Assembly: GCF_001500125.1 (NCBI RefSeq)
Contig: NZ_LQIV01000006.1
Coordinates: forward strand, 91,024-155,023
Origin: Mycobacterium sp. IS-1742
GTDB taxonomy: Bacteria > Actinomycetota > Actinomycetes > Mycobacteriales > Mycobacteriaceae
Reading direction: 5' to 3'
DNA length: 64,000 bases
Shown here: positions 52,779 to 64,000 of the stretch, piece after piece
Layout of the letters: each line of letters begins with the position of its first letter
How positions within the stretch are numbered: position 1 is the first letter of the stretch
Made by a program: the position numbers and the translations under genes
Notes under the pieces: model-generated
Told to the model about the DNA's origin: nothing
Seen by the model: the letters and a program-made list of their open reading frames with translations, nothing else
Database searches by the model: none

Positions 52779-53308
52779 GCTTCGTGTTGGTGCTCGTCCT
52801 GGTGCTGGCGGTGCTCGCACTGGCCGGTTTCGTGGTGGGCTACAACAGACTCCGCGCGGCCGACGTCCGGGTCGCCGAGGCGTTGGCCGGTATCGACGTC
52901 GAACTCACCCGTCGGGCGTCGTTGATCCCCAGCCTGGTCCACACCGTGCAGACGTTCGCCGCCCACGAGAAGGCGATCCTCGACCACGTCGGCACCGCGC
53001 GCGCGGCCGTGACGTCGGCGACGGCGGGCCGGTCGGTGGCGCAGCGCAGCGCCGCGGAGAGGGAACTCGACACCGCCGTCGGCCAGGTGCTCGCGCTCGG
53101 CCAGGCCTATCCGAAGCTCAGCTCCTCGGCGAACTTCCTCGATCTGCAGCGCAACCTCGCCGACACCGAGAACACGCTCGCCTTCGCGCGGCAGTACTAC
53201 AACGACGCGGTCGCCACCCTCAACCGGCTCACCACCACGATCCCGTGGATGTTCGTGGCGGGCCCGGCCGGGGTGTCCGAGCGCGAGTACTACCAGACCC
53301 CACGATGA
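52772..53308 (+). CDS. lemA: LemA family protein
   Basis: A 178-residue LemA protein. One N-terminal membrane helix (about 3-24, VLVLVLVLAVLALAGFVVG) is followed by the helical bundle with NRLRAADVRVAEALAGIDVEL, RRASLIPSLVHTVQTFAAHE, YPKLSSSANFLDLQRNLADTE and ARQYYNDAVATLNRL. Members are membrane-anchored with the bundle outside. The biochemical role is unknown. It starts inside the Gly-tail codons of the DUF2207 gene, so both are expected in equal amounts. Confidence 0.92.
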   Translation: MVSFVLVLVLVLAVLALAGFVVGYNRLRAADVRVAEALAGIDVELTRRASLIPSLVHTVQTFAAHEKAILDHVGTARAAVTSATAGRSVAQRSAAERELDTAVGQVLALGQAYPKLSSSANFLDLQRNLADTENTLAFARQYYNDAVATLNRLTTTIPWMFVAGPAGVSEREYYQTPR

Positions 53309-53328
53309 GCTCTCCCTAGACTGTCTCG

Positions 53329-54264
53329 GTGCGTCTCGTCTTCGCCGGTACCCCCGAACCCGCCCTGCCCTCGCTGCAGCGGCTGATCGACTCACCCCGG
53401 CACGAGGTGGCCGCGGTGCTGACCCGCCCCGACGCGGCGGCGGGCCGCCGCGGCACGCCGTCCCCGTCGCCGGTCGCACGGCTGGCACTCGACCACGGCA
53501 TCCCGGTGCTGCGGCCGCCGAAGCCGAACTCCGAGGAGTTCGTCGCCGAACTGCGCGAACTGGCGCCGGACTGCTGTGCCGTCGTCGCCTACGGCGCCCT
53601 GCTGTCGGAGCGATTGCTCGCCGTCCCGGCCCACGGTTGGGTCAACCTGCACTTCTCGCTGCTGCCGGCCTGGCGGGGCGCCGCCCCCGTGCAGGCCGCG
53701 ATCGCCGCCGGTGATGCGGTGACCGGCGCGACCACCTTCCTCATCGAGCCGGCACTGGACTCCGGCCCGGTGTACGGCGTGGTCACCGAGACGATCCGCC
53801 CGGCCGACACCGCGGGCGAACTCCTCACCCGCCTCGCCGATTCCGGCGCCCGCCTGCTCGAGAGCACGCTGGACGGCATCGCCGACGGCCGCCTGCAGGC
53901 GGTGCCGCAACCCGCCGACGGCGTCACCGTCGCCCCGAAGATCACGGTGGACGAGGCCCGGGTCCGGTGGGATCTGCCCGCCCACGTCGTGGACCGCCGG
54001 ATCCGCGCCGTCACCCCGAACCCGGGCGCCTGGACGGTCATCGGCGACGTGCGGCTGAAACTGGGACCGGTGACCGCCGAATCCTCGGATGAGACCGAAC
54101 CCCTGGCCCCGGGCGCGCTGCGCGTGCTCAAGAACGCGGTGCTCGTCGGCACCGCGTCCGACCCGGTGCGGCTCGGCACGGTTCAGCCGCCGGGCAAGAA
54201 ACCCATGAACGCCGCCGACTGGGCTCGCGGCGCCCGCCTCGACGCGTCGGTGGCGGCGCAGTGA
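53329..54264 (+). CDS. fmt: methionyl-tRNA formyltransferase
   Basis: A 311-residue enzyme formylating initiator Met-tRNA. The N-terminal Rossmann half starts [18 protein letters not shown], and the folate/catalytic segment is [21 protein letters not shown] near 104-124 with Asn, His and the later Asp in LDSGPVYG. The C-terminal OB-type domain begins near 205 ([18 protein letters not shown]). GTG start. GTGA overlap with rsmB. Confidence 0.96.
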   Translation: MRLVFAGTPEPALPSLQRLIDSPRHEVAAVLTRPDAAAGRRGTPSPSPVARLALDHGIPVLRPPKPNSEEFVAELRELAPDCCAVVAYGALLSERLLAVPAHGWVNLHFSLLPAWRGAAPVQAAIAAGDAVTGATTFLIEPALDSGPVYGVVTETIRPADTAGELLTRLADSGARLLESTLDGIADGRLQAVPQPADGVTVAPKITVDEARVRWDLPAHVVDRRIRAVTPNPGAWTVIGDVRLKLGPVTAESSDETEPLAPGALRVLKNAVLVGTASDPVRLGTVQPPGKKPMNAADWARGARLDASVAAQ

Positions 54265-55637
54265 CCCGGCCCCCGCAACGTCCGCAGCGCAACCGTCCCC
54301 AGCGGCGCACACCGCTGGACCCGGCCCGCCGCGTCGCGTTCGACGTGCTGCGCGCGGTGGACGAACGCGACGCCTACGCCAACCTCGCGCTCCCCGCAAT
54401 GCTCACCGAGCGCGGCCTCGAAGGCCGCGACGCCGCGTTCGCCACCGAACTCACCTACGGCACCTGCCGCAGCCGCGGCCTGCTCGACGCGGTCATCGAG
54501 AGCGCCGCGGGGCGTCCGGTGGACCGGATCGACCCGGTGCTGCTCGACCTCCTTCGGCTCGGCACGTACCAGCTGCTGCGCACCCGGGTCGAACCCCATG
54601 CCGCCGTGTCCACGACGGTCGAACAGGCCGGTATCGAGTTCGACACGGCGCGAGCCGGTTTCGTCAACGGCGTACTGCGCAGAATCGCCGGCCGCGACGA
54701 GGCGTCCTGGGTCGCGGAGCTCGCGCCGCCCGCCGACACCGACCCGGTCGGGCACATCGCGTTCAGCCATGCGCATCCGCGATGGGTCGCCCAGGCCTTC
54801 GCCGATGCGCTCGGCGCCCGCGCCGGTGAGCTGGAGGCACTGCTCGCCAGCGACGACTCACGCCCGGTGGTGCACCTCGCCGCCCGCCCCGGCGTCCTGG
54901 GCGCCGAGGAGCTCGCCGCGGCGGTCGGCGGCGAGGTGGGCCGGTATTCGCCGTACGCGGTGTACCTGCCCGGCGGCGACCCGGGCCGTCTGGAGCAGGT
55001 CCGCGACGGCCGCGCGCTGGTCCAGGACGAGGGCAGCCAGCTGGTGGCGCGCGCGCTCACCCTGGCACCCGTCGACGACGACCGCGGCCGCTGGCTCGAC
55101 CTCTGCGCCGGGCCGGGCGGGAAGACCGCGATGCTGGCTGCGCTCGCCCCCGGCCCGGTCACCGCGGTCGAACCGGCCCCGCGCCGCGCCGAGATGGTCG
55201 AGGACAACACCCGCGGCCTCGACGTGACGGTGCTGCGCGTCGACGGCCGCGACCCCGGTGTGGAGCCGGGTTTCGACCGGGTGCTCGTCGACGCGCCGTG
55301 CACCGGGCTGGGTGCGCTGCGGCGGCGGCCCGAGGCGCGCTGGCGCAGGCAACCCGGCGACGTACCCGGCCTGGCCAAGCTGCAGCGCGAGCTGTTGGCC
55401 TCGGCGATCCGGCTCACCCGTCCTGGCGGCGTCGTGCTGTACGCGACGTGTTCACCGCATCTGGCCGAGACGGTGGGCGTGGTCGCCGACGCGGTGCGCC
55501 GCCACCCGGTCACCGCGCTGGACACCCGGGCGCTGTTCGACCCGGTCGACGACCTCGGCGACGGACCCCACGTCCAGCTATGGCCGCACCGCCACGGTAC
55601 GGACGCGATGTTCGCCGCAGCGCTGCAAGTAATCTGA
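54261..55637 (+). CDS. rsmB: 16S rRNA m5C967 methyltransferase RsmB (Fmu)
   Basis: A 458-residue protein. The N-terminal NusB-like RNA-binding domain ([21 protein letters not shown] to about 165) is followed by the methyltransferase. The SAM motif is [17 protein letters not shown] near 279-295. The two cysteines of m5C enzymes are present in [20 protein letters not shown] and [11 protein letters not shown]. The basic proline-rich N-terminus (about 20 residues) is an extension. GTG overlaps the fmt stop; rpe follows 5 bp later. Confidence 0.95.
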   Translation: MTRPPQRPQRNRPQRRTPLDPARRVAFDVLRAVDERDAYANLALPAMLTERGLEGRDAAFATELTYGTCRSRGLLDAVIESAAGRPVDRIDPVLLDLLRLGTYQLLRTRVEPHAAVSTTVEQAGIEFDTARAGFVNGVLRRIAGRDEASWVAELAPPADTDPVGHIAFSHAHPRWVAQAFADALGARAGELEALLASDDSRPVVHLAARPGVLGAEELAAAVGGEVGRYSPYAVYLPGGDPGRLEQVRDGRALVQDEGSQLVARALTLAPVDDDRGRWLDLCAGPGGKTAMLAALAPGPVTAVEPAPRRAEMVEDNTRGLDVTVLRVDGRDPGVEPGFDRVLVDAPCTGLGALRRRPEARWRRQPGDVPGLAKLQRELLASAIRLTRPGGVVLYATCSPHLAETVGVVADAVRRHPVTALDTRALFDPVDDLGDGPHVQLWPHRHGTDAMFAAALQVI

Positions 55638-55642
55638 TCCGC

Positions 55643-56317
55643 ATGGCGCACCCCCTCATCGCACCGTCGATTCTGTCCGCCGACTTCGCCCGGCTCGCGG
55701 ACGAGACCGCCGCGGTCACCGGCGCCGACTGGCTGCACGTCGACGTGATGGACAACCACTTCGTGCCGAACCTGACCCTCGGGCTGCCCGTCGTGGAATC
55801 GCTGCTCGAGGTGACCGACATCCCGATGGACTGCCACCTGATGATCGAGAACCCCGAGCGGTGGGCGCCGCCGTACGCCGAGGCCGGCGCGCACAATGTG
55901 ACGTTCCACGCGGAGGCCACCGACAACCCCGTCGCCGTCGCCCGCGACATCGCCGCCGCCGGCGCCAAGGCCGGGCTGGCGGTGAAGCCGGGCACCCCGA
56001 TCGACCCCTACCTGGAGATCCTGCGGGAGTTCGACACCTTGCTGATCATGTCGGTCGAACCCGGTTTCGGGGGCCAGAAGTTCATCCCCGAGGTGCTGCC
56101 GAAGGTCGGCATCGTGCGGCGACTGGTCGACGCGGGTGAGTTGACGGTGCTGGTGGAGATCGACGGCGGCATCAACGAGGACACCATCGCCGAGGCCGCC
56201 GAGGCCGGAGTCGACTGTTTCGTCGCCGGATCGGCCGTGTACAGCGCGGCGGATCCGGCCGCGGCGGTGCGTTCGCTGCGTGACCAGGCCGCCGCCGCGT
56301 CCAAGCATCTGTCCTGA
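55643..56317 (+). CDS. rpe: ribulose-phosphate 3-epimerase
   Basis: A 224-residue TIM-barrel metal-dependent epimerase of the pentose phosphate pathway. Motifs are [34 protein letters not shown] (metal His and Asp), [26 protein letters not shown] and [23 protein letters not shown] 55643 is at the family N-terminus. It provides the ribulose 5-phosphate that the adjacent riboflavin genes use as substrate. The stop overlaps the ribD ATG by one base. Confidence 0.96.
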   Translation: MAHPLIAPSILSADFARLADETAAVTGADWLHVDVMDNHFVPNLTLGLPVVESLLEVTDIPMDCHLMIENPERWAPPYAEAGAHNVTFHAEATDNPVAVARDIAAAGAKAGLAVKPGTPIDPYLEILREFDTLLIMSVEPGFGGQKFIPEVLPKVGIVRRLVDAGELTVLVEIDGGINEDTIAEAAEAGVDCFVAGSAVYSAADPAAAVRSLRDQAAAASKHLS

Positions 56318-57318
56318 TGACACCCGAGGCCGCGATGGCGCTCGCCGTCGAACAGGCCGACCGCGTCAAGGGTGGCACGTATCCGAATCCCCCTGTGGGA
56401 GCGGTCATCCTGGATGCCGACGGGGAGGTCGCCGGTCTCGGCGCGACCCAGCCGCCGGGCGGCCCGCACGCCGAGGTGATGGCGTTGCGCGCAGCCGGCC
56501 GGAAGGCGGCGGGCGGCACCGCGGTGGTCACACTGGAGCCCTGCAACCACCACGGCCGGACCCCGCCGTGCGTGGATGCGCTCCTGGCGGCCGAGGTCTC
56601 GGCCGTCGTGTTCGCGGTGCCCGATCCGAATCCGGTGGCGGCCGGGGGAGCGGTCCGGCTCGGTGACGCCGGTGTCGCGGTGACCGCGGGGGTGCTCGGC
56701 GATGTCGTCGCCGGCGGGGTGCTGCGTGAGTGGCTGCACAAACAGCGGACCGGCAAACCCCATGTGACCTGGAAGTTCGCGACGAGTGTGGACGGCCGCA
56801 GCGCCGCAGCCGACGGCAGCAGTCAGTGGATCACCAGCGAGGCCGCCCGCCTCGACGTGCACCGCCGCCGGGCCGTCGCGGACGCCATCGTGGTCGGCAC
56901 CGGCACGGTGTTCGTCGACGATCCGGTGTTGACCGCGCGGCTGCCCGACGGGAGTCTGGCCGAACGGCAACCGCTGCGGGTGGTGGTCGGCGAGCGCGAG
57001 GTCTCCGCGGATTCCCGTGTGATGAACGACGATTCGCGCACCATGGTGATCCGGACACGCGACCCGCAGGAGGTGCTCAGGGCCCTGTCCGATCGCACCG
57101 ACGTCATCCTCGAGGGCGGTCCGACGCTGGCGGGTGCGTTCCTGCGGGCCGGCGTGATCGACCGGATCGTGGCCTACGTCGCACCGATCCTGCTCGGCGG
57201 GCCGGTCACCGCCGTCGATGACGTGGGTGTGCTGAGCATCGCCCACGCCCAGCGGTGGCGCTTCGACGGGATCACCCCGATCGGGCCCGACGTGCTGCTG
57301 TCCCTGATTCCCGGATGA
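56317..57318 (+). CDS. ribD: bifunctional riboflavin deaminase-reductase RibD
   Basis: A 333-residue enzyme. The N-terminal zinc deaminase (1-145) has HAEVMALRAAG near 49-59 and CNHHGRTPPCVDAL, giving the HAE and two-cysteine zinc site. The C-terminal reductase has KFATSVDGRSAAADG and VDAIVVGTGTVFVDDP-like stretches, then VILEGGPTLAGAFLRAG. It carries out the second and third steps from GTP to riboflavin. The gene is also called ribG. It is separated from ribE-BA-H by the small gene at 57475 and the convergent lprG-P55 operon. Confidence 0.96.
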   Translation: MTPEAAMALAVEQADRVKGGTYPNPPVGAVILDADGEVAGLGATQPPGGPHAEVMALRAAGRKAAGGTAVVTLEPCNHHGRTPPCVDALLAAEVSAVVFAVPDPNPVAAGGAVRLGDAGVAVTAGVLGDVVAGGVLREWLHKQRTGKPHVTWKFATSVDGRSAAADGSSQWITSEAARLDVHRRRAVADAIVVGTGTVFVDDPVLTARLPDGSLAERQPLRVVVGEREVSADSRVMNDDSRTMVIRTRDPQEVLRALSDRTDVILEGGPTLAGAFLRAGVIDRIVAYVAPILLGGPVTAVDDVGVLSIAHAQRWRFDGITPIGPDVLLSLIPG

Positions 57319-57474
57319 CCGCGGTTCCCCGGGTCCACCCACCGGCCTGACAGCCGACACGCGGCGTTTTCCCAGTTCGGAGGACCCACTCCGGCGACCC
57401 GCATCGGTACACTCGTACCGAAGCGCTTTCACCGACGATGTGCGCGCGATGAGCACGAACAAAGGACGTCGAGC

Positions 57475-57627
57475 GTGACCGCACTACAGGACTGGCTCAG
57501 TCTCCCCGCCGCCGCGCCCCGCGCCGTAGGGTCGTTCGTCTGGGGCCCGCTGCGCAGCGTGCTCCCGAGCCGCCCAGACGCCCCGGAGGGCTACCGCCTG
57601 ATGCGGCCCGGTCTCGAGCGCTGCTGA
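57475..57627 (+). CDS. small 50-residue protein of unknown function
   Basis: A GTG at 57475 preceded by AAAGGA opens a 50-codon frame ending TGA at 57625. Third positions are overwhelmingly G or C, as in real genes of this window. The product (starting VTALQDWLSLPAAAPRAVGS, ending MRPGLERC) has a moderately hydrophobic centre and a C-terminal Arg/Cys end but no recognised family. It lies 156 bp after ribD and stops 1 bp before the convergent P55 stop. It is too short for usual cut-offs, so it may be missing from annotation. Confidence 0.55.
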   Translation: MTALQDWLSLPAAAPRAVGSFVWGPLRSVLPSRPDAPEGYRLMRPGLERC

Positions 57628-57628
57628 G

Positions 57629-59347
57629 TCACCCCTCGGTGCGGTGCCTGCCGGGTGGCGTCTGCCGCGGCATGCGCGTGGTCTGATCACCGCTCCCGGT
57701 GCCGAACGCCTGCGTCGGAGCATCCCCCGCATGCCCGGCGGTCCCTCGGTGCCCCACGACGTCGATGAACTCGGTGGGCGCGTCACCCGCGTCACCCGCG
57801 TCGCCGGGCACGGCGGGTTCGTCGGCATGTTCGTGTCGCCCGCTGATCAGCAGACCGAGCAGCGCACCGACCACGCAGACGACCGCGGTGACGACGAAGA
57901 TGTCGCCGTACTGCATCACGTACGCGGTGCGGTAGCGGTCGGCCTCGGCGGCCAACCGTTCGGCCAGTGTGTCGGCCCCGGGCGGGAACGGCAGCGTCTG
58001 CAGGTGCTGGTTGAGCCGGTACAGACCCCATGCGGACAGGGCCGCGAGCCCGATCAGCATGCCGACCATGCGGGACACCACGACGGCGGCCGACGCGATG
58101 CCGTGCTGCGCGGCAGGCACCACCCGCAGCGACGCCGACGTGAGCGGACCGATCACCAGGCCGAGACCGATCCCGGCGATCACCAGATCGGTGTCGAGGA
58201 CCGGCAGGCTGATGAAGCCCAGCTCGTGACGGGCGGCGAGCAGGTCGACCGGCCATCTGGACATCAGCAGGTATCCGCCCGCGGCGATCAGCAGACCGAC
58301 GAACGTCACCAGCCGGTCGCCGACGCGGCTGGCGATCCAGCCGCCGACCACCGCGCCGATCGGCAGGGCGATCAGGAACCGCAGCAGGAGCAGGACGGCC
58401 TCGGTCTGATCCTTACCGAGCACGCCCTGACCGAACAGCTCCACGTTGACCAGCGTGACCATCAGCGCCGCGCCCGCGCACAGCGAGGCGCCCAGCGCCG
58501 CGAGGAACGGCCGGAAATGCACACCGGCCGGTTCGATCAGGCGGGTGCGGGCGAACCGCTCCCAGACGAAGAACGCCACGAACGCGACGGCGGCGCCGAT
58601 CAGGGTCGGCGGACCGTAGTCGGGCAGGATCTGTTTGCCGTCCGGCGCCGGGTTGTACAGGCCGATCACGGCCAGCCCGAGCGCGATGGCCAGCAGCACC
58701 CCGCCGACGACGTCGACCTTCTCCGGTCGGTCCGATTTCAGCCGGGCAGGCAGGCTGAAGTGGATCAGCACCATCGCGATCACCGCGAGCGGCACGTTGA
58801 TCCAGAAGACGTCACGCCAGGTGCTCAGCGCCGCCACCACGGCGATGCCGTACAGCGGGCCGAGGACGCTGCCCAGTTCCTGAGCGGCGCCGATGCCGCC
58901 GAGCACGGAGGCGCGGTTGCGGGTGGCCCACAGGTCGGCGGCCAGCGCCAGGGTGACCGGCAGCAGGGCGCCGCTGGCGACACCCTGGATGAAGCGTCCG
59001 ATCACCATGGGGGTCAGGTCGTTGGACAGCGCGGTGACCACCGAGCCGAGGGCGAAGCCGGCGAGGCTGAGCTGCAGCACCAACTTGCGGCCGAACCGGT
59101 CGGATGCGCGGCCCAGCAGCGGCATCGCGGCGATGTAGCCCAGCAGATATCCGGTGATGATCGGCGTGACGCGCTGGATCTGGTTGATCGCGATCCCGAT
59201 GTCGAACATGATGTCGCGGATGATCGCGATCACGACATAGGTGTCGAGCGCGCCGAGCAGGACCGCGAGACTGCCCGCGCTGATCGCGATGCGGCGGCTC
59301 CGGCTGCTCGCCGGCGCGGTGGCCTGGCCGAACGTGTCGGTCGGCAT
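57629..59347 (-). CDS. p55: MFS efflux pump P55 (Rv1410c-like)
   Basis: A 572-residue major facilitator with 14 predicted membrane helices. The conserved motif A is [10 protein letters not shown] near 79-88 and motif C-like GPLYGIAV follows. The C-terminal tail of about 65 residues is hydrophilic with [10 protein letters not shown] repeats. With LprG it moves triacylglycerides and lipoglycans across the envelope and contributes to drug tolerance in mycobacteria. ATG 59347 overlaps the lprG TGA by one base; GTG 59350 is an equally close alternative. Confidence 0.93.
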   Translation of the reverse strand: MPTDTFGQATAPASSRSRRIAISAGSLAVLLGALDTYVVIAIIRDIMFDIGIAINQIQRVTPIITGYLLGYIAAMPLLGRASDRFGRKLVLQLSLAGFALGSVVTALSNDLTPMVIGRFIQGVASGALLPVTLALAADLWATRNRASVLGGIGAAQELGSVLGPLYGIAVVAALSTWRDVFWINVPLAVIAMVLIHFSLPARLKSDRPEKVDVVGGVLLAIALGLAVIGLYNPAPDGKQILPDYGPPTLIGAAVAFVAFFVWERFARTRLIEPAGVHFRPFLAALGASLCAGAALMVTLVNVELFGQGVLGKDQTEAVLLLLRFLIALPIGAVVGGWIASRVGDRLVTFVGLLIAAGGYLLMSRWPVDLLAARHELGFISLPVLDTDLVIAGIGLGLVIGPLTSASLRVVPAAQHGIASAAVVVSRMVGMLIGLAALSAWGLYRLNQHLQTLPFPPGADTLAERLAAEADRYRTAYVMQYGDIFVVTAVVCVVGALLGLLISGRHEHADEPAVPGDAGDAGDAPTEFIDVVGHRGTAGHAGDAPTQAFGTGSGDQTTRMPRQTPPGRHRTEG

Positions 59348-60057
59348 CACACCGCGGGCTTTGTGACGGTGACCTGCTTGCCCCAGTCCGACAGCGTCAT
59401 CGTGACGCTGTTGCCCGCGCTCGGCTCCAGCTTGACCTGCGCCAGGTTGTGGCTGCCCTCTTCTTCGATCCAGGCCGTCGCGGGCACCGGGCCCGTCGCG
59501 CCGATCTGGGGGGCGATCGCGTTGACGGCCTCGGCGCTGACGGTGCCCGTCACGCGCACGGTGTCCAGGCCGCTGATGTTCTCGCGGCCCTCGGACTTCG
59601 GGTCGCTGAAATTGGAGAGCACGTTGGCCAGGCCCTTGTCGGGGCTGAGGATGGCCGCGACGTCGTAGATGTCGGCGGCGGGGCCGAAGTCCTGGAAGCT
59701 GCCCGCGCTGATGGCCCCGTACAGGTTGCCGTCGGCGACCACGAACTCGACGCCGTCGAGGCGCTGGCCGAGGAAGACGATGTTGGCCTTACCGGCGGCC
59801 GCCACCGCGGGGGTGTTGGTCAGGTCGCCTTCCAGCGATTCGATCGGCAGCTCTTCGATGGAGCCCTGGACCGTCAGGTTCAGGTGCACGCTCTGCAGAT
59901 CGCGGGTGGTCTGGGTCGATTGCTGGAGCAGTGTCGCAGCATCGGGCAGTGGTTTGTCGGAGTCCTCGGAGGACGAGGAGCAACCGGCGACGAACATGGC
60001 GGCGGCGAGGAGGACGGCGATGAGGGCCTGGGCGGCATGGCGAGGGCTCGTCGGCAT
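59347..60057 (-). CDS. lprG: lipoarabinomannan carrier lipoprotein LprG
   Basis: A 236-residue lipoprotein: basic N-terminus, hydrophobic core ([15 protein letters not shown]) and lipobox VAGC at about 24-27, then Ser-rich linker. The mature domain is the LppX_LprAFG fold, which holds acylated lipids in a deep pocket ([23 protein letters not shown] and later parts). Its length equals that of the M. tuberculosis protein. It forms an operon with P55 and delivers lipoarabinomannan and triacylglycerides to the outer envelope. ATG 60057 is chosen; ATG 60066 would add three residues. Confidence 0.94.
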   Translation of the reverse strand: MPTSPRHAAQALIAVLLAAAMFVAGCSSSSEDSDKPLPDAATLLQQSTQTTRDLQSVHLNLTVQGSIEELPIESLEGDLTNTPAVAAAGKANIVFLGQRLDGVEFVVADGNLYGAISAGSFQDFGPAADIYDVAAILSPDKGLANVLSNFSDPKSEGRENISGLDTVRVTGTVSAEAVNAIAPQIGATGPVPATAWIEEEGSHNLAQVKLEPSAGNSVTMTLSDWGKQVTVTKPAV

Positions 60058-60141
60058 GACTTGCATCGTAGAGGGTGGCCCGCCGGGGATCCGGTTGCGC
60101 GGTCGGCGCGGACCCGGATCCGCGGGGACTAGCCTGGTCGG

Positions 60142-60753
60142 GTGTTCACGGGAATCGTCGAAGAAGTGGGCGAGGTCGTCGGCAAAGAAGACCTCACCGA
60201 CGCGGCGCGGTTGGTGATCCGCGGGCCGGTCGTCACCGCCGACGCCGGCCACGGTGACTCGATCGCGGTCAACGGGGTGTGTCTGACCGTGGTCGAGATC
60301 CAGCCGGGCGGCGTGTTCAGCGCCGACGTGATGGGCGAGACGCTCGACCGCTCGAGCCTGGGCGACGTCGGCGTCGGCAGCCGGGTCAATCTGGAGCGGG
60401 CCGCCGCGGTCAACAGCCGCCTGGGCGGGCACATCGTGCAGGGCCACGTCGACGGCACCGGTCATGTGATTGCGCGCACACCCTCCGAGCACTGGGAGGT
60501 GGTGCGGATCGCGCTTCCGGCGGCGTTGGCGCGCTATGTCGTCGAGAAAGGTTCGATCACCGTCGACGGGGTCTCCCTGACCGTGTCCGGTCTGGGCCGC
60601 GACGCCGAAAACGACTGGTTCGAGGTGTCGTTGATCCCCACCACCCGCGAACTCACCGTCCTCGGCACCGCGCCGATCGGCACCCGGGTGAACCTGGAGG
60701 TCGACGTCATCGCGAAGTACGTCGAGAGGCTGATGAGCCGTCCCGCTGATTAA
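60142..60753 (+). CDS. ribE: riboflavin synthase alpha subunit
   Basis: A 203-residue enzyme converting two 6,7-dimethyl-8-ribityllumazine molecules to riboflavin. The tandem lumazine-binding repeats are visible: MFTGIVEEVGEV with SIAVNGVCLTVVE in the first, HIVQGHVDGTGHV with SITVDGVSLTVSG in the second. GTG start. It is divergent from lprG with 84 bp between. Mycobacterial annotation often calls it ribC. ribBA follows after 99 bp; no FMN riboswitch was recognised there. Confidence 0.95.
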   Translation: MFTGIVEEVGEVVGKEDLTDAARLVIRGPVVTADAGHGDSIAVNGVCLTVVEIQPGGVFSADVMGETLDRSSLGDVGVGSRVNLERAAAVNSRLGGHIVQGHVDGTGHVIARTPSEHWEVVRIALPAALARYVVEKGSITVDGVSLTVSGLGRDAENDWFEVSLIPTTRELTVLGTAPIGTRVNLEVDVIAKYVERLMSRPAD

Positions 60754-60806
60754 CACCGGCAATATTCGACGTGCTCCGGTGGTTCATACTGAAGCGAGGA
60801 CGATGA

Positions 60807-63078
<2,272 letters not shown>

Positions 63079-63094
<16 letters not shown>

Positions 63095-63112
63095 CCTCAC
63101 ACAGCCAGTGAC
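63079..63112. repeat. 17-bp perfect tandem duplication across convergent stops
   Basis: CTCACACAGCCAGTGAC occurs twice head to tail (63079-63095 and 63096-63112). The first copy carries the TGA stop of the plus-strand gene; the second encodes the last residues (SLAV) and stop region of the minus-strand acetyltransferase. It looks like a recent slippage event. Confidence 0.85.
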
Positions 63113-63561
63113 ATGGCCAGCTCGTGGCGCGGCCCCACGGTCGCGGCCGAGATCCGGAACCCGACGCTGTGGTACACCGCACGCGCCACCGCGTTGTCGG
63201 CGGCCACCCGCAGCGTCACGGTGCGCACCCGCTGGCTGCGCGCCCAGTCCACCGCCGCCTCGACCAGGGGGCGGGCCAGCCCGTGGCCCCGCGCATCTGG
63301 AGCCAGCCACAGCGAGTAGAGGTACACCGACTGCGGATTCTCCCGTTGGGCGCTGATCAGCCCGGCCGGGGGACCGTCGACGAGCAGCGCGAACTGCGCG
63401 TGCTCGCGCAGCCGGCGGCGCCACTGCGCGGCGGTGAAGGACGATTCGTGCCGGTACTGGGGGTCGTCGACACCGAGCGAATCGTCGAGCGCCCGTAACC
63501 GCACCACGGCGAACTGCTGCCAGTCGGCTTCGGTCAGCCGGGTGACGTGCGGTGCGGTCAC
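63097..63561 (-). CDS. GNAT family N-acetyltransferase
   Basis: A 154-residue GNAT protein. The acetyl-CoA-binding motif A is LAPDARGHGLARPLVEAAVDWA near 90-111 (RxxGxA/G form), preceded by the strand SVYLYSLW. Motif B-like VRTVTLRVAADNAVARAVYHSVGF follows. The substrate cannot be told from sequence. GTG start. It converges on the PH-domain gene with 2 bp between stops, and lies 21 bp downstream of the gamma-glutamyltransferase gene on the same strand. Confidence 0.88.
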   Translation of the reverse strand: MTAPHVTRLTEADWQQFAVVRLRALDDSLGVDDPQYRHESSFTAAQWRRRLREHAQFALLVDGPPAGLISAQRENPQSVYLYSLWLAPDARGHGLARPLVEAAVDWARSQRVRTVTLRVAADNAVARAVYHSVGFRISAATVGPRHELAMSLAV

Positions 63562-63582
63562 TCGGTCCGCATCCCCAAGTCG

Positions 63583-64000
63583 CTAGGCTCCCGCCCGCCG
63601 GCCGTCGCCCATGACCATTCCCTCGCGGCGCGGGTCGGCGCCGCCGATCCAGCCGGCGTCGTCGCGGACGATCGCCGACAGCCCGCTGGACTGGTCGGCG
63701 AGGTCGACGCGGTGACCGAGTCGGCGCAGACCGGTCACGAGCGGATCGTGGTCACCGTTGTCGGCGATGTCGACGTTGGGATGTTCACCGCCGACGTTGG
63801 TCTCCGGGGTGTTGTCTGCCCCGAAATCCACCATGCCCACCGCCTGCTGCGGGTCCAGGCCCCAATCCAACAGTCCGACAAGGGTTTTCACCACGAACTG
63901 GATGATCACCGCGCCGCCGGGGGAGCCGAGCACCGCGTACAGCGGACCCCGGGTGCCGGGCGGCGCGGGCGGGCCGGCCGGCACCCGGGGTCCGCTGTAG
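63583..64000 (-). CDS. ggt: gamma-glutamyltransferase, C-terminal fragment (partial)
   Basis: The frame is open to the right edge, so only the last about 139 residues are seen. They match the C-terminal part of the small-subunit Ntn-hydrolase of gamma-glutamyltransferase: AVLGSPGGAVIIQFVVKTLVGLLDWGLDP, QQAVGMVDFG, and near the end GLSAIVRDDAGWIGGADPRREG. The catalytic threonine would lie outside the window. The enzyme would cleave gamma-glutamyl bonds, for example in glutathione-like peptides; mycobacteria use mycothiol, so its substrate is open. Confidence 0.85.
   Translation of the reverse strand, partial: YSGPRVPAGPPAPPGTRGPLYAVLGSPGGAVIIQFVVKTLVGLLDWGLDPQQAVGMVDFGADNTPETNVGGEHPNVDIADNGDHDPLVTGLRRLGHRVDLADQSSGLSAIVRDDAGWIGGADPRREGMVMGDGRRAGA

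Overview
The window is high-GC actinobacterial chromosome and almost certainly comes from a mycobacterium, most likely an environmental or rapidly growing one (Mycolicibacterium type). The grounds are gene content and order: mIHF, LprG with the P55 efflux pump, a PyrR-controlled pyr operon with a short translational leader, a PriA lacking ATPase motifs, CoaBC with the mycobacterial flap sequence, and many GTG starts with ATGA/GTGA stop-start overlaps. From memory of family gene orders, the left block corresponds to the M. tuberculosis Rv2569-Rv2533 neighbourhood and the right block to Rv1379-Rv1417. The two are contiguous here, as I recall them being in M. smegmatis, and separate in M. tuberculosis. 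No rRNA, tRNA, insertion sequence, prophage or CRISPR array was recognised.

Layout. 1-2.9 kb: the end of a circularly permuted ATP-grasp/alpha-E protein, a transglutaminase-like protease and a zinc-ribbon metallopeptidase, an uncharacterised amide-ligase type module. 3-8.4 kb: a DUF3097 protein, RarA, an ArsR repressor with a START-like (SRPBCC) partner behind a well-formed promoter, and an MMPL transporter. 8.4-9.3 kb: a 0.9-kb stretch with no convincing gene but three dyads, one of CRP type. 9.3-14.5 kb: the main accessory island, a ten-gene gas-vesicle operon (two accessory genes, then gvpA-F-G-O-J-L-S-K) whose genes overlap or nearly touch and which ends in a perfect 13-bp hairpin. 14.5-16 kb: small stress and enzyme genes.

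16-28 kb: housekeeping block alaS-ruvX-mltG-aroE-pilD-like-aroC-aroK-aroB-aroQ, then pepQ-efp-nusB. 28-30.6 kb: minus-strand FAD monooxygenase plus serine hydrolase. 30.6-40 kb: pyrR-pyrB-pyrC-(PH-like)-carA-carB-pyrF, preceded by a PyrR-binding leader and carrying a MIRU-like triple 33-bp repeat between pyrR and pyrB. 40.4-44.3 kb: mihF-gmk-rpoZ-coaBC-metK. 44.3-46.8 kb: minus-strand lipase plus Baeyer-Villiger monooxygenase. 46.8-53.3 kb: YhhN-type membrane protein, Tat lipoprotein amidase, PriA, a DUF2207/LemA pair. 53.3-62.7 kb: fmt-rsmB-rpe-ribD, a 50-codon gene, the convergent lprG-P55 operon, ribE-ribBA-ribH and a PH-like membrane protein. The right end holds a GNAT acetyltransferase and the C-terminus of a gamma-glutamyltransferase.

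Together the core genes cover shikimate, pyrimidine, riboflavin and SAM/CoA biosynthesis plus translation factors. The most unusual content is the complete gas-vesicle operon with its two unexplained leading genes, the structured upstream region, and the MIRU-like repeat whose mini-ORF is translationally coupled at both ends.
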